From Gammaproteobacteria bacterium (GTDB lineage: Bacteria > Pseudomonadota > Gammaproteobacteria > Steroidobacterales > Steroidobacteraceae): DNA of 6,339 bases. Below are positions 1 to 6,339 of this stretch, one piece after another. The stretch is taken from positions 1-6,339 of the forward strand of contig VBNY01000040.1 of NCBI GenBank assembly GCA_005877705.1. The letters are read 5' to 3'. A model generated the notes under the pieces. The model worked only from the letters and a program-made list of their open reading frames with translations. It was not told the DNA's origin and did not search any database. The stretch's first letter is position 1, and each line of letters opens with the position of its first letter. A program made the position numbers and the translations under genes.

Positions 1-104
1 ACAGAGTTAGTCTGCCTGGGCTCGTTAAATCCCGCGCGTACATTAGCACTGCGAGCGGCAACTCCAATCTTGTTGGCAATCGGCGACGGTTGCTGAAGTG
101 TCGG

Positions 105-1412
105 ATGAACTCTCTTACCTACCTCTTCTACGGACTGCCCTCGTTCCTCGTCCTCGTCTGGTGGATGCGCCGGCGCCGACGGCTTGAGAAGATCAGCATC
201 GAAGTGCACGAGGAGACGCGCGCGGCCGGACTCACCGAGTCGGCGTCTCTGCACCCGATCATCGACCCGATGCGCTGCATCGGATGCTCGAACTGCGTGA
301 AGGCCTGTCCCGAGTTCCCGAAACATACCGTGCTCGGCATCGTTGGCGGGCGTGCCGAGTTGGTGGACCCCGCCAGTTGCATCGGTCACGGCGCGTGCAA
401 GGACGTATGCCCCGTGGATGCGATTACGCTCGTGTTCGGGAGCGAGCGGCGCGGCGTGGAGATTCCGATCCTGAGCCCGCGCTTCGAGACGAGCGTGCCG
501 GGAATCTTCATCGCCGGAGAGCTCGGCGGCATGGGCCTCATCCGCAACGCCCTGGAGCAGGGCCGGCAGGCCGTGGAAGCGATCTACGGCGCGCGTCCCA
601 GAGACGGCAAGCGGCTCGATCTGCTGATCGTCGGTGCAGGTCCTGCGGGCTTTGCAGCCTCCCTCACCGCGATGTCCAAGCGCATGCGCTTTCTCACGAT
701 CGAGCAGGAGTCGCTCGGCGGGGCGGTATTCCAGTATCCGCGCGGCAAGCTGGTGATGACGGCGCCCGCGACCGTGCCGCTCATCGGCAAGATCAACTTC
801 CGCGAGACGCAGAAGGAGACGCTGCTCGCGTTCTGGGCCGGCGTCGAGCGCAAGACCGGCCTCGAGATCAAATACAAGGAACGCGTCGAGGACATCGCAC
901 GCGACGGTGACGGCTTCATCGTGAAGACGACCGGCGGCGAGCACGCAACCCACACCGTGTTGCTGACGATCGGTCGGCGGGGCACTCCGCGCAAGCTCGG
1001 GGTTCCGGGAGAGGAATTGCCGAAAGTCGTGTATCGTCTGATCGACCCGGAGCAATACAAGGGGCTGCATGTGCTGGTCGTCGGCGGCGGTGACAGCGCG
1101 CTGGAAGCCGCGGCCAGCGTGGCGGAAGCCGGAGCCCCGAGTGTGGTGCTCTCGTATCGCGGCGAAGCTTTCGATCGCGCCAAGCCGCGCAATCGTACGC
1201 GCGTCAAGGCCGCCGAGGATGCCGGGATTCTGAAAGTCATGTTGAAATCGAAAGTGAAGCAGATCGACGCGGAATCGGTGGCGATCGACAACGGTGGCGA
1301 GGTCACCAATATCCGCAATGACGCGGTGATCGTGAATGCCGGGGGCGTGCTGCCGTCCGACTTTCTGCGCCGCGTGGGCATTCACGTCGAGACGAAACAT
1401 GGAACGGCGTGA
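105..1412 (+). CDS. Membrane-anchored 4Fe-4S / FAD-NAD(P)H oxidoreductase (thioredoxin-reductase-like)
   Basis: Predicted electron-transfer flavoprotein of 435 residues passing electrons between NAD(P)H, FAD and iron-sulfur clusters; the physiological partner is unknown. Residues 4-21 form one hydrophobic segment followed by five arginines (22-26), so it is probably a signal anchor with the body in the cytoplasm. A ferredoxin-type region follows: Cys58, 61, 64 and 68 form a canonical CxxCxxCxxxCP motif, and a second motif has Cys92, His95, Cys98 and Cys102, with His in the second position. Residues 130-153 (VPGIFIAGELGG core) look like the final FAD-binding segment of thioredoxin reductases. 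They are followed by a FAD GxGxxG at 177-182 and an NAD(P) GGGDSALE motif at 327-334. No CxxC redox pair is seen in the NAD(P) domain, so it is not a true thioredoxin reductase. I chose the ATG at 105 (GAAG six bases upstream) because it puts the hydrophobic anchor at the N-terminus. A TTG at 90 is in frame, and the frame is open back to base 3. The 3' end overlaps the next gene by 14 bases. Family membership is confident; the reaction is inferred. Confidence 0.88.
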   Translation: MNSLTYLFYGLPSFLVLVWWMRRRRRLEKISIEVHEETRAAGLTESASLHPIIDPMRCIGCSNCVKACPEFPKHTVLGIVGGRAELVDPASCIGHGACKDVCPVDAITLVFGSERRGVEIPILSPRFETSVPGIFIAGELGGMGLIRNALEQGRQAVEAIYGARPRDGKRLDLLIVGAGPAGFAASLTAMSKRMRFLTIEQESLGGAVFQYPRGKLVMTAPATVPLIGKINFRETQKETLLAFWAGVERKTGLEIKYKERVEDIARDGDGFIVKTTGGEHATHTVLLTIGRRGTPRKLGVPGEELPKVVYRLIDPEQYKGLHVLVVGGGDSALEAAASVAEAGAPSVVLSYRGEAFDRAKPRNRTRVKAAEDAGILKVMLKSKVKQIDAESVAIDNGGEVTNIRNDAVIVNAGGVLPSDFLRRVGIHVETKHGTA

Positions 1413-3417
1413 GCGCGTGCCGGCAGGCCGTGTCCTCGCGCTGACGATGCTTGCCTGGCTCGCGACGAGCGTCGTATCCGCGGCGGAGAAGACCGGCCCG
1501 GTAGTGCAGAAGACGGACCCGCTCGATGCGGCAAAGTCCGCCATCCGCGTCAAGAACTTCAGCAGTGCCGCCACCGAGCTGCAGCGGCTCGCAGCCTCCG
1601 GTAATGCCGAGGCTCAGTACCTGCTCGCGGTCCTCTATCTGAACGGGCTTATCGCGGCGCGCGACGCAACCCAAGCGCGCACCTGGCTCGAGAAATCGGC
1701 CGCGCAGGGCAGCGCGCAGGCCGCGTTCAGTCTTGCCAACCTGCTTGCGAGCTCCGAGCCGCCGGATACCGAGGGGGCGCAACGCTGGCTGAAGCGCGCG
1801 CGCGAGCTTGGCTACACGCCCGCAGCCCAGACCGGGGCCCGTGAGGGCCTGGCGGTTGGATTTCATCCCGAGAAGGATCTCACCGATCCGGCCGCCAAGC
1901 GTGAGGCCTTCTGGCTGGCGGCGGAGCAAGGCGAGCTCGAGAGGGTGAACGCCTTCTCTGATCGCACATTGATCGACTCACGCGATGAATTTGGCCGCGG
2001 GGCGCTCGCCCGCGCCGCACGCGCGGGGAAAGCGGATGCCGTCGCTCTCCTGGTCAAGCGCGGCGCCCCGGTTGATGCCGCCGATTCCTTCGGCACTACC
2101 GCTCTCATGCTCGCCGCCCGCGGCGGCAGCGTCGCGAGCGTCGATGCTTTGTTGAAAGCCGCCGCCAAAGTGGATGCCGCGGATCACGTCGGCAATACAG
2201 CTCTGATGCAGGCTGTGATCGGAGGCGATCTGGGCGTCGTGGAGCGGCTCCTCAAGGCGGGCGCGAGCGTCGCTCTGCGCAACGCCCAGGATTGGTCAGC
2301 GCTCGATTTCGCCGAAACCTCGGGTCCCGGCGCTGCCGCCATTGCTACGCGCTTGCGGGCTGGTGGCGCCGTCGGTCTGCACCGCAACGTGGCGCCAACT
2401 TACACGCTCACGTCGGTTCTGCGTCCTGCGGGCGCGCATAAGGATCTGTACGCCAATTGGCCGGACGTTGCGGTGGCCGCCTCCCGCAACTCTACTTCGC
2501 TGCTTGAAGCCGTGCTCACCCGCGGCGCCGATCCCAATGCCGCCACCCCAGACGGGACGCCGGTACTCACGGTTGCCGCCCTCTCCGATGCGCCGCGCGC
2601 CGTCGAGGTGCTGTTGACGGCTGGAGCTCATGGCGGGAAAGCCGACCATCATGGCGACTCGCCGTTGCTGGCCGCCATTCGCGCTGGGCACGACAATGTA
2701 GTGAAAACCCTACTGGCACACGGGATCTCGGCGAACGATCACGCCAAGGATTCCACCCCCGCGCTGATCGTCGCGGCCAAATTCGCCCGCACGGCGATCG
2801 TGCGCGACCTAATTGCGGCTCACGCGCAAGCGTCCGCGCAGGACGTGCACGGTACGACTGCGCTGATGCTGATTGCGCAGACGTCGGACGTGGATTTGAC
2901 TCGGCAACTCCTAGAAGCCGGTGGGGGCCTCGACATCGAGGACAAGGCGGGACGCACCGCGCTCTGGTACGCGGCTCGAGCGGGCCGGCTGGAAGCGGTG
3001 CAGCTTCTCGTGCAGCGGGGCGCAAAGGTCGATCACCCGGATCTGGCCGGTCTGACGCCCTTCGCGGTTGCGTGTGGTACCGGGGCGGCCGCTGTCGTCG
3101 ATTTTCTGGCCGCTAAAGGGGTGCGCGTCGATGCGCGGACTTCCAAGGGGGATACGCCTCTGCTGCTCGCGACGAGCGCAGGCAGTGTGCCGATCGTCGA
3201 CAAGCTTCTGGGCATGCACGCCGACAAGGACGCTCAAAACGGTTTCGGCGACACAGCGCTCATTATCGCGAGCCGTAACGGCGATGCCGCGCTCGTGAAA
3301 CGGCTGCTCGCTGCTGGCGTGGCGACCAGACTGCGCAACGGCGACAAGGCTACGGCAGAGGACGTCGCGGTCGCCCGATCCTTCCGCAACGTTGCCCAGC
3401 TGCTACGCGGCGCCTGA
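1399..3417 (+). CDS. Exported Sel1-repeat and ankyrin-repeat protein
   Basis: A protein of 672 residues with a Sec signal peptide: basic start (MERRER), hydrophobic stretch about 12-26, and a likely cleavage after VSA (residue 28). No lipobox and no later membrane segment is seen, so it is probably periplasmic. Residues about 53-141 hold helical Sel1-type repeats, recognisable from AEAQYLLAVLYLNG and ARTWLEKSAAQGSAQAAFSLA. From about 167 to the end there are roughly 14 ankyrin repeats of 33 residues with the usual G-x-TAL/TPL...AA..G....V..LL..GA pattern. The array is interrupted around 345-365 by a non-repeat linker containing APTYTLTSVLRPAG. No catalytic domain is seen; such proteins act as binding or scaffold modules. 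The start was set at the ATG at 1399 rather than further upstream because it opens directly into the signal peptide. It lies inside the end of the preceding oxidoreductase gene, implying co-transcription and probably translational coupling. Its binding partner cannot be read from sequence. Confidence 0.9.
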   Translation: MERRERVPAGRVLALTMLAWLATSVVSAAEKTGPVVQKTDPLDAAKSAIRVKNFSSAATELQRLAASGNAEAQYLLAVLYLNGLIAARDATQARTWLEKSAAQGSAQAAFSLANLLASSEPPDTEGAQRWLKRARELGYTPAAQTGAREGLAVGFHPEKDLTDPAAKREAFWLAAEQGELERVNAFSDRTLIDSRDEFGRGALARAARAGKADAVALLVKRGAPVDAADSFGTTALMLAARGGSVASVDALLKAAAKVDAADHVGNTALMQAVIGGDLGVVERLLKAGASVALRNAQDWSALDFAETSGPGAAAIATRLRAGGAVGLHRNVAPTYTLTSVLRPAGAHKDLYANWPDVAVAASRNSTSLLEAVLTRGADPNAATPDGTPVLTVAALSDAPRAVEVLLTAGAHGGKADHHGDSPLLAAIRAGHDNVVKTLLAHGISANDHAKDSTPALIVAAKFARTAIVRDLIAAHAQASAQDVHGTTALMLIAQTSDVDLTRQLLEAGGGLDIEDKAGRTALWYAARAGRLEAVQLLVQRGAKVDHPDLAGLTPFAVACGTGAAAVVDFLAAKGVRVDARTSKGDTPLLLATSAGSVPIVDKLLGMHADKDAQNGFGDTALIIASRNGDAALVKRLLAAGVATRLRNGDKATAEDVAVARSFRNVAQLLRGA

Positions 3418-3450
3418 CTGCTGCGTTCCCGCTCAGGCTTTCCCGCTTGC

Positions 3451-3801
3451 TCACTTATCCTTTCGCGGGGGCTTCATCTCCTCGCGGCTCAGCACGTCCG
3501 GGCTACGATCCCGGCGCACGAGTTCTTCCAACAGCCGCCGGGCTTCTTCCTCGATTGAAGCTTTTCCAAGAGTTGCCATGCCGCGCCGCGTGCGTGTAAA
3601 GACTTCTACGCGCGACCCGGCCAGGCGGTGATACCACCCGGCATAGAGATGTCCGTCGATCTCATGCGTAAAATGGATCAACCGGTCGGCGCCGCCTGCC
3701 GCCGCAGCCTCGTCTTGGGTCACGTCAGCCGGCGGGGTGTCGGAGCTACCCGGCGTGCCTACCGGCGAGCCCGCACCTGGTTCGGAACGAGTGGGTTGCA
3801 T
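3451..3801 (-). CDS. Hypothetical protein, 116 residues
   Basis: I do not recognise a family. Residues 1-37 are rich in Pro, Ala, Gly, Ser and Thr and look disordered. Residues 40-75 read as short beta strands (RLIHFTHEIDGHLYAGWYHR, then VEVFTRTRRGMATLG). Residues 82-97 form a charged amphipathic helix (IEEEARRLLEELVRR), and a basic tail ends the protein. There is no signal peptide, membrane segment or cysteine. The reading frame is favoured over the antisense frames because of its coherent core-plus-helix composition. The start is uncertain: ATG at 3801 is used, but TTG at 3810 and GTG at 3723 are in frame and none has a clear Shine-Dalgarno sequence. It converges on the ankyrin gene with 33 bases between stop codons, and it is separated from the upstream minus-strand gene by 145 bases, so it may have its own promoter. 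Confidence 0.6.
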   Translation of the reverse strand: MQPTRSEPGAGSPVGTPGSSDTPPADVTQDEAAAAGGADRLIHFTHEIDGHLYAGWYHRLAGSRVEVFTRTRRGMATLGKASIEEEARRLLEELVRRDRSPDVLSREEMKPPRKDK

Positions 3802-3851
3802 GGGTGACAACCGGAATGTGAGACCAACAACGCTGTTCAGCTCGAGGATAC

Positions 3852-3879
3852 GTTATCCAACTCTTGTCATAAGTAGCAA
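3852..3879 (-). promoter_or_regulatory. Candidate promoter for the 116-residue protein
   Basis: Read on the minus strand, TTGCTA (3879-3874) and GATAAC (3857-3852) each match four of six bases of the sigma-70 -35 and -10 boxes, with a 16-base spacer. The stretch is AT-richer than its surroundings, and initiation would leave a leader of about 45 bases before the ATG at 3801. An inverted repeat, GGATA-CGT-TATCC at 3846-3858, overlaps the -10 box and could be a small operator. The match is weak and rests only on position and composition. Confidence 0.22.
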
Positions 3880-3946
3880 ACACCGTTCCGCGCTCTGGCA
3901 ATTGAAGTTGCGCGTCATGCGTTGGTTCGACATGGGCGCCTTTGGC

Positions 3947-5248
3947 TCACGGGCTGGCACGGTCCAGATAGCGCTGCAAGAGGCGCGCCGGCTCCCCGCG
4001 CGCGACGACCTCGGTCAGCCAACCATTGACCGCCTTCAGCAGCTCCGGATCCCGCCGCAGGAGAATTGCCTTGTCAGCGTGGGTGAGGGTGCCGGGATAC
4101 GCGCGACACAAATCGGAGTGGCGGCGCGTCTGCAGCTCGACTTCGACGTCATCGGTGATCATGACGTCGGCCCGCTCTGCGCTGATCTCGTCGAAGATCG
4201 TCCGGTTGTCGGCATACCGACGGACGTGCGCCCGGTGCACGTTCGCACGCACGTACTGCTCGTTCGTTCCACCGGGATTGACGATCAGGCGCACCCCGGG
4301 TCGGTCCACGGCAGCCAGCCCGCTGTAGCGCGCGGCATCTCGACAGCGGGAGATGATCGTCTTGCCTCCAGAGGCGTAGGGCATCGAGAACGCCGCGGCG
4401 GCATCGCGAGCTGCTGTAACGGAGATCCCGCCGACGGCCAGGTCGAACTCGCCTCCATCCAGATCCCGCAGCAGAGAGGGCCACGAGGTGCGGACGAAAA
4501 CCGGCCGCGCGTGCAGTCTCCGGGCGAGCTCTGTCGCAAGATCGATATCCGCGCCACTCAACTCATCGCCGGACGCCACGCTGAACGGCGCATAGTCTCC
4601 GGTGGTACCGATCCGCAGGACTCCCGCTGCTGCGATTCGCGGAAGTGCGGGGCCTGGTAGCGGGCGCACCACGGCGAGCGCGATCAACAGCTCCCGCCGA
4701 TTGTCATTCCTCCAACCCGCGCTGTGTAAGTTCTGCCTCGCGAGCGCCGCGTACCTGACAGGGAAGCGGTCCCGCTGCAGAGCCGGAGCCGCGATATAGA
4801 GGGCCAGCAGCAGATCATGAGTCAAACGGTCGAGTTGCGGCCGCAGCTGGGCGGTGAGCATCGATGGCGACTGCTGGAGATCGAACCCGTGGCTGCGCCA
4901 CTTCTCATGCAGATCGCTCTGCAGATCGCGCGCGATGCGCACCTGCAGCTCGAAGAACCGCCCGACCGCATCCGGATCCAGATCGAGAGGCGCTGCCAAC
5001 TCCCGTGCGCGTTGCACAACGGCCCGCTCGCGCTCGGGGTCGAGCACCGGGGAGTGAGTTTGCCACTTGGCCGCGGCCACGGCCGGCATGAGCGCGAGCC
5101 GTTGGTCCGCCAACTCGAGGAGCTGCGCAACCGCGACCTCATCGGTGACGAAGTGCTCGCCCTGGGCGGCGGCGGCGCACGGCGTACCGCCACCGCACAG
5201 CAGTGGGAGCAGCAAAGCGCTGAGGATCCTGTGGCCGAGCGCAGCCAC
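3947..5248 (-). CDS. aroQ-pheC: Exported bifunctional chorismate mutase (AroQ-gamma) / cyclohexadienyl dehydratase (PheC-like) fusion
   Basis: A 433-residue protein predicted to convert chorismate to prephenate, then prephenate (or arogenate) to phenylpyruvate (or phenylalanine) in the periplasm. Residues 1-28 are a Sec signal peptide ending in an Ala-rich cleavage region; neither Cys18 nor Cys24 sits in a lipobox. Residues about 33-195 match the secreted all-helical AroQ-gamma mutases: Arg50, Lys61 (AKW), Arg73 (DPER) and Gln110 fall where the family's substrate-binding residues are expected. After a linker of about 12 residues, 208-430 match PheC, an enzyme evolved from a solute-binding protein. 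Visible motifs are RIGTTGDYAPF (212-222), TSWPSLL (254-260), the GGISV stretch near 273-277, VNPGGTNE (323-330) and MITDDVEVELQ (363-373). Asn329 and Glu369 have the 40-residue spacing I recall for catalytic Asn133 and Glu173 of Pseudomonas PheC; Cys302 and Cys381 also match PheC cysteines. The GTG start lies one base after the stop of the upstream peptidase gene (TAGAGTG), suggesting coupling. A transporter binding-protein role is the alternative, but no permease or ATPase is adjacent. Confidence 0.87.
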   Translation of the reverse strand: MAALGHRILSALLLPLLCGGGTPCAAAAQGEHFVTDEVAVAQLLELADQRLALMPAVAAAKWQTHSPVLDPERERAVVQRARELAAPLDLDPDAVGRFFELQVRIARDLQSDLHEKWRSHGFDLQQSPSMLTAQLRPQLDRLTHDLLLALYIAAPALQRDRFPVRYAALARQNLHSAGWRNDNRRELLIALAVVRPLPGPALPRIAAAGVLRIGTTGDYAPFSVASGDELSGADIDLATELARRLHARPVFVRTSWPSLLRDLDGGEFDLAVGGISVTAARDAAAAFSMPYASGGKTIISRCRDAARYSGLAAVDRPGVRLIVNPGGTNEQYVRANVHRAHVRRYADNRTIFDEISAERADVMITDDVEVELQTRRHSDLCRAYPGTLTHADKAILLRRDPELLKAVNGWLTEVVARGEPARLLQRYLDRASP

Positions 5249-5249
5249 T

Positions 5250-6339
5250 CTACGGCGCGGCGCCGATGCGATACACCGGATAGAGGTTCAACCGCTCGTC
5301 CCACGAGGGGTGGTGGCGGTAGAAGAAATCGAGCCGCGCGCTCGGGCTGGCGGCGAACTGCGGATCCTCGGCGAGGCGCTTCTTGAATTCCTCGGCAACC
5401 CGGGGATCGTGAGCCAGCAGCTCCAGCCCCACCTGCTCCGCGACGTACGGCTCCATGTATTCCTTGGCTTCGAACGCGGTGTTGAAGAAGCCCCACGCGG
5501 CGAAGGAGTCCGGAGCTTGCGGCTCGAGCAACGCAACGAGCAGGCGGGCATTCGGTTGCGCGATGGGGACGAACAGCGAGCCGGCGGGCACTGCGCGCCG
5601 CTCCTGCGCCCACGCGCCTTCGAGCGTCATGGTCGTGTGCCCCTCGAACGGCGCTTTCGAATACAACACCTTGCTGGCGCGGAAGGTCTCGAGCTGCGCA
5701 TCGTCGAGGGGCTTCACGAGCTTTACGAAGCGGATGCCGTGCAACGAGAGCTTGTCCGCCATCCATGCCGCATGCCCCGCCGTCACGATATAGCCGCCGC
5801 GAGGCGCCCGCGCGCTCACCTTGGCCACGACGGTGTCGCGCAGCGGGACGTGCCAGACTTGTGGCTTGGTCGGGTCATAGCGCGTGACGAGCGACCCGGA
5901 GATGGAGGACGGATCGCGACTGTAGGCATAACCGCGGAACTCGATCGTCGTGACGTGCGGCCCGTTGTCGAAATCGAGCGCGACCGTCTGCCCGCCCAGC
6001 TGCTGCGCGCGTACATCGGCTGCATGTGTCTGCGCGCGCCAGCGTGAGCCCCCGCGCGCCGTCATCTCCGCCAGAGTCACGATGGTGTTGCGCGTCACCC
6101 GCACACGAGTGGCATAGTCTTTCCACGAATGCGTCTCGAGGAGCAGCGCGAAGCGATTGTGGAGCGACCAGTAGCCCGTCGAGAAGCGGGGTGGGGCGGC
6201 GATCACCCCGAAGCCCGAGGCTGGATCATCGTCGATTAGGAAGCTCGGATAGAAATCGAGCGGCAGCGAGCCGAGCGTCGCGAGCTTGCCGTTGAGCTCG
6301 GCGAGCAGAGACTGGCCCGCAGGGTGCAGCTCGGGATCA
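5250..6339 (-). CDS. M14-family zinc carboxypeptidase, C-terminal part (cut by the window edge)
   Basis: The minus-strand frame is open to the window end, so 362 residues of a longer metallopeptidase are visible, ending at a TAG at 5252-5250. The visible part begins inside the catalytic domain (numbering from 6338). Residues 49-80 contain PPRFSTGYWSLHNRFALL followed by LETHSWKDYATRV. This is the segment in which M14 enzymes of this type carry the catalytic glutamate, here Glu68. The HxxE and later His zinc ligands would lie beyond the window edge, so activity cannot be fully judged. After about residue 110 there is a C-terminal extension of roughly 250 residues. It ends in a conserved-looking block (WGFFNTAFEAKEYMEPYV, then LDFFYRHHPSWDERLNLYPVYRI) that I associate with large exported M14 peptidases of Xanthomonas-like bacteria. 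A GTG at 6206 is in frame but falls within the conserved domain and is not a start. The gene runs directly into the AroQ-PheC gene with one base between them. Confidence 0.85.
   Translation of the reverse strand, partial: DPELHPAGQSLLAELNGKLATLGSLPLDFYPSFLIDDDPASGFGVIAAPPRFSTGYWSLHNRFALLLETHSWKDYATRVRVTRNTIVTLAEMTARGGSRWRAQTHAADVRAQQLGGQTVALDFDNGPHVTTIEFRGYAYSRDPSSISGSLVTRYDPTKPQVWHVPLRDTVVAKVSARAPRGGYIVTAGHAAWMADKLSLHGIRFVKLVKPLDDAQLETFRASKVLYSKAPFEGHTTMTLEGAWAQERRAVPAGSLFVPIAQPNARLLVALLEPQAPDSFAAWGFFNTAFEAKEYMEPYVAEQVGLELLAHDPRVAEEFKKRLAEDPQFAASPSARLDFFYRHHPSWDERLNLYPVYRIGAAP

Noticed and set aside
1..104. Possible tail of an upstream gene, or an N-terminal extension of the flavoprotein
   Set aside because: One plus frame is open from base 1 to a TGA at 94-96, and the flavoprotein frame is open from base 3. 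The stretch is less GC-rich, uses rare Leu codons such as TTA, and shows no recognisable protein sequence. I treat it as an intergenic leader with no clear promoter.
584..1381. Minus-strand open frame inside the flavoprotein gene
   Set aside because: It is Ser/Pro/Arg-rich without motifs and lies opposite a gene with clear FAD and NAD(P) motifs.
3412..3470. Possible terminator hairpins between the convergent genes
   Set aside because: GCCTGA/TCAGGC (3412-3417 with 3433-3438) and CCCGC/GCGGG (3442-3446 with 3465-3469) have short stems, long loops and no proper T-run, and they overlap coding ends.
3737..4660. Long plus-strand open frame opposite the PheC half
   Set aside because: It is antisense to a clearly homologous coding region, has no recognisable domain, and spans both the small gene and the gap. 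It is best explained by the high GC content.
4822..5766. Second minus-strand frame running across the peptidase and AroQ junction
   Set aside because: It overlaps two genes with family-level matches and has low-complexity Arg/Ser-rich content; it is a frame shadow.
5067..6047. Long plus-strand open frame opposite the peptidase
   Set aside because: It is rich in Arg, Ala and Gly with no domain pattern, and the opposite strand encodes a recognisable M14 peptidase.

Overview
The window is GC-rich (mid-60s percent by eye), almost fully coding, and reads as chromosome of a Gram-negative bacterium. Two of its proteins carry Sec signal peptides that point to a periplasm. One carries a PheC-type (cyclohexadienyl dehydratase) domain resembling the Pseudomonas protein, and the M14 peptidase is of a type I associate with Xanthomonadales/Steroidobacter-like Gammaproteobacteria. 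The lineage is an inference from protein style only; no rRNA, tRNA, mobile element, phage gene or CRISPR array is visible.

Layout. (1) 105-3417, plus strand: two genes overlapping by 14 bases. The first is a membrane-anchored iron-sulfur flavoprotein with two ferredoxin-type cluster motifs joined to a thioredoxin-reductase-like FAD/NAD(P)H module. The second is an exported protein with Sel1 repeats followed by about 14 ankyrin repeats. By topology the flavoprotein works on the cytoplasmic face and the ankyrin protein in the periplasm, so the pair probably belongs to a larger envelope redox operon that may begin before the window. (2) 3451-3801, minus strand: a small unrecognised protein converging on the ankyrin gene. 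(3) 3947-6339, minus strand: a two-gene unit. The upstream gene is the C-terminal part of an M14 metallocarboxypeptidase cut by the window edge. One base after its stop begins an exported fusion of an AroQ-gamma chorismate mutase and a PheC-like cyclohexadienyl dehydratase.

The most interesting object is the AroQ-PheC fusion. It joins in one exported polypeptide the two steps chorismate to prephenate to phenylpyruvate. It is a periplasmic counterpart of the cytoplasmic P-protein PheA, built from unrelated dehydratase stock (a solute-binding-protein fold). Both halves keep most recognisable catalytic residues. Automated annotation would probably call it an amino-acid ABC transporter substrate-binding protein, yet no permease or ATPase gene lies beside it. 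The second point of interest is the iron-sulfur flavoprotein. Its second cluster motif has His in place of the second Cys, it lacks the thioredoxin-reductase CxxC, and its terminal FAD-binding segment sits before the Rossmann GxGxxG, a permuted order.
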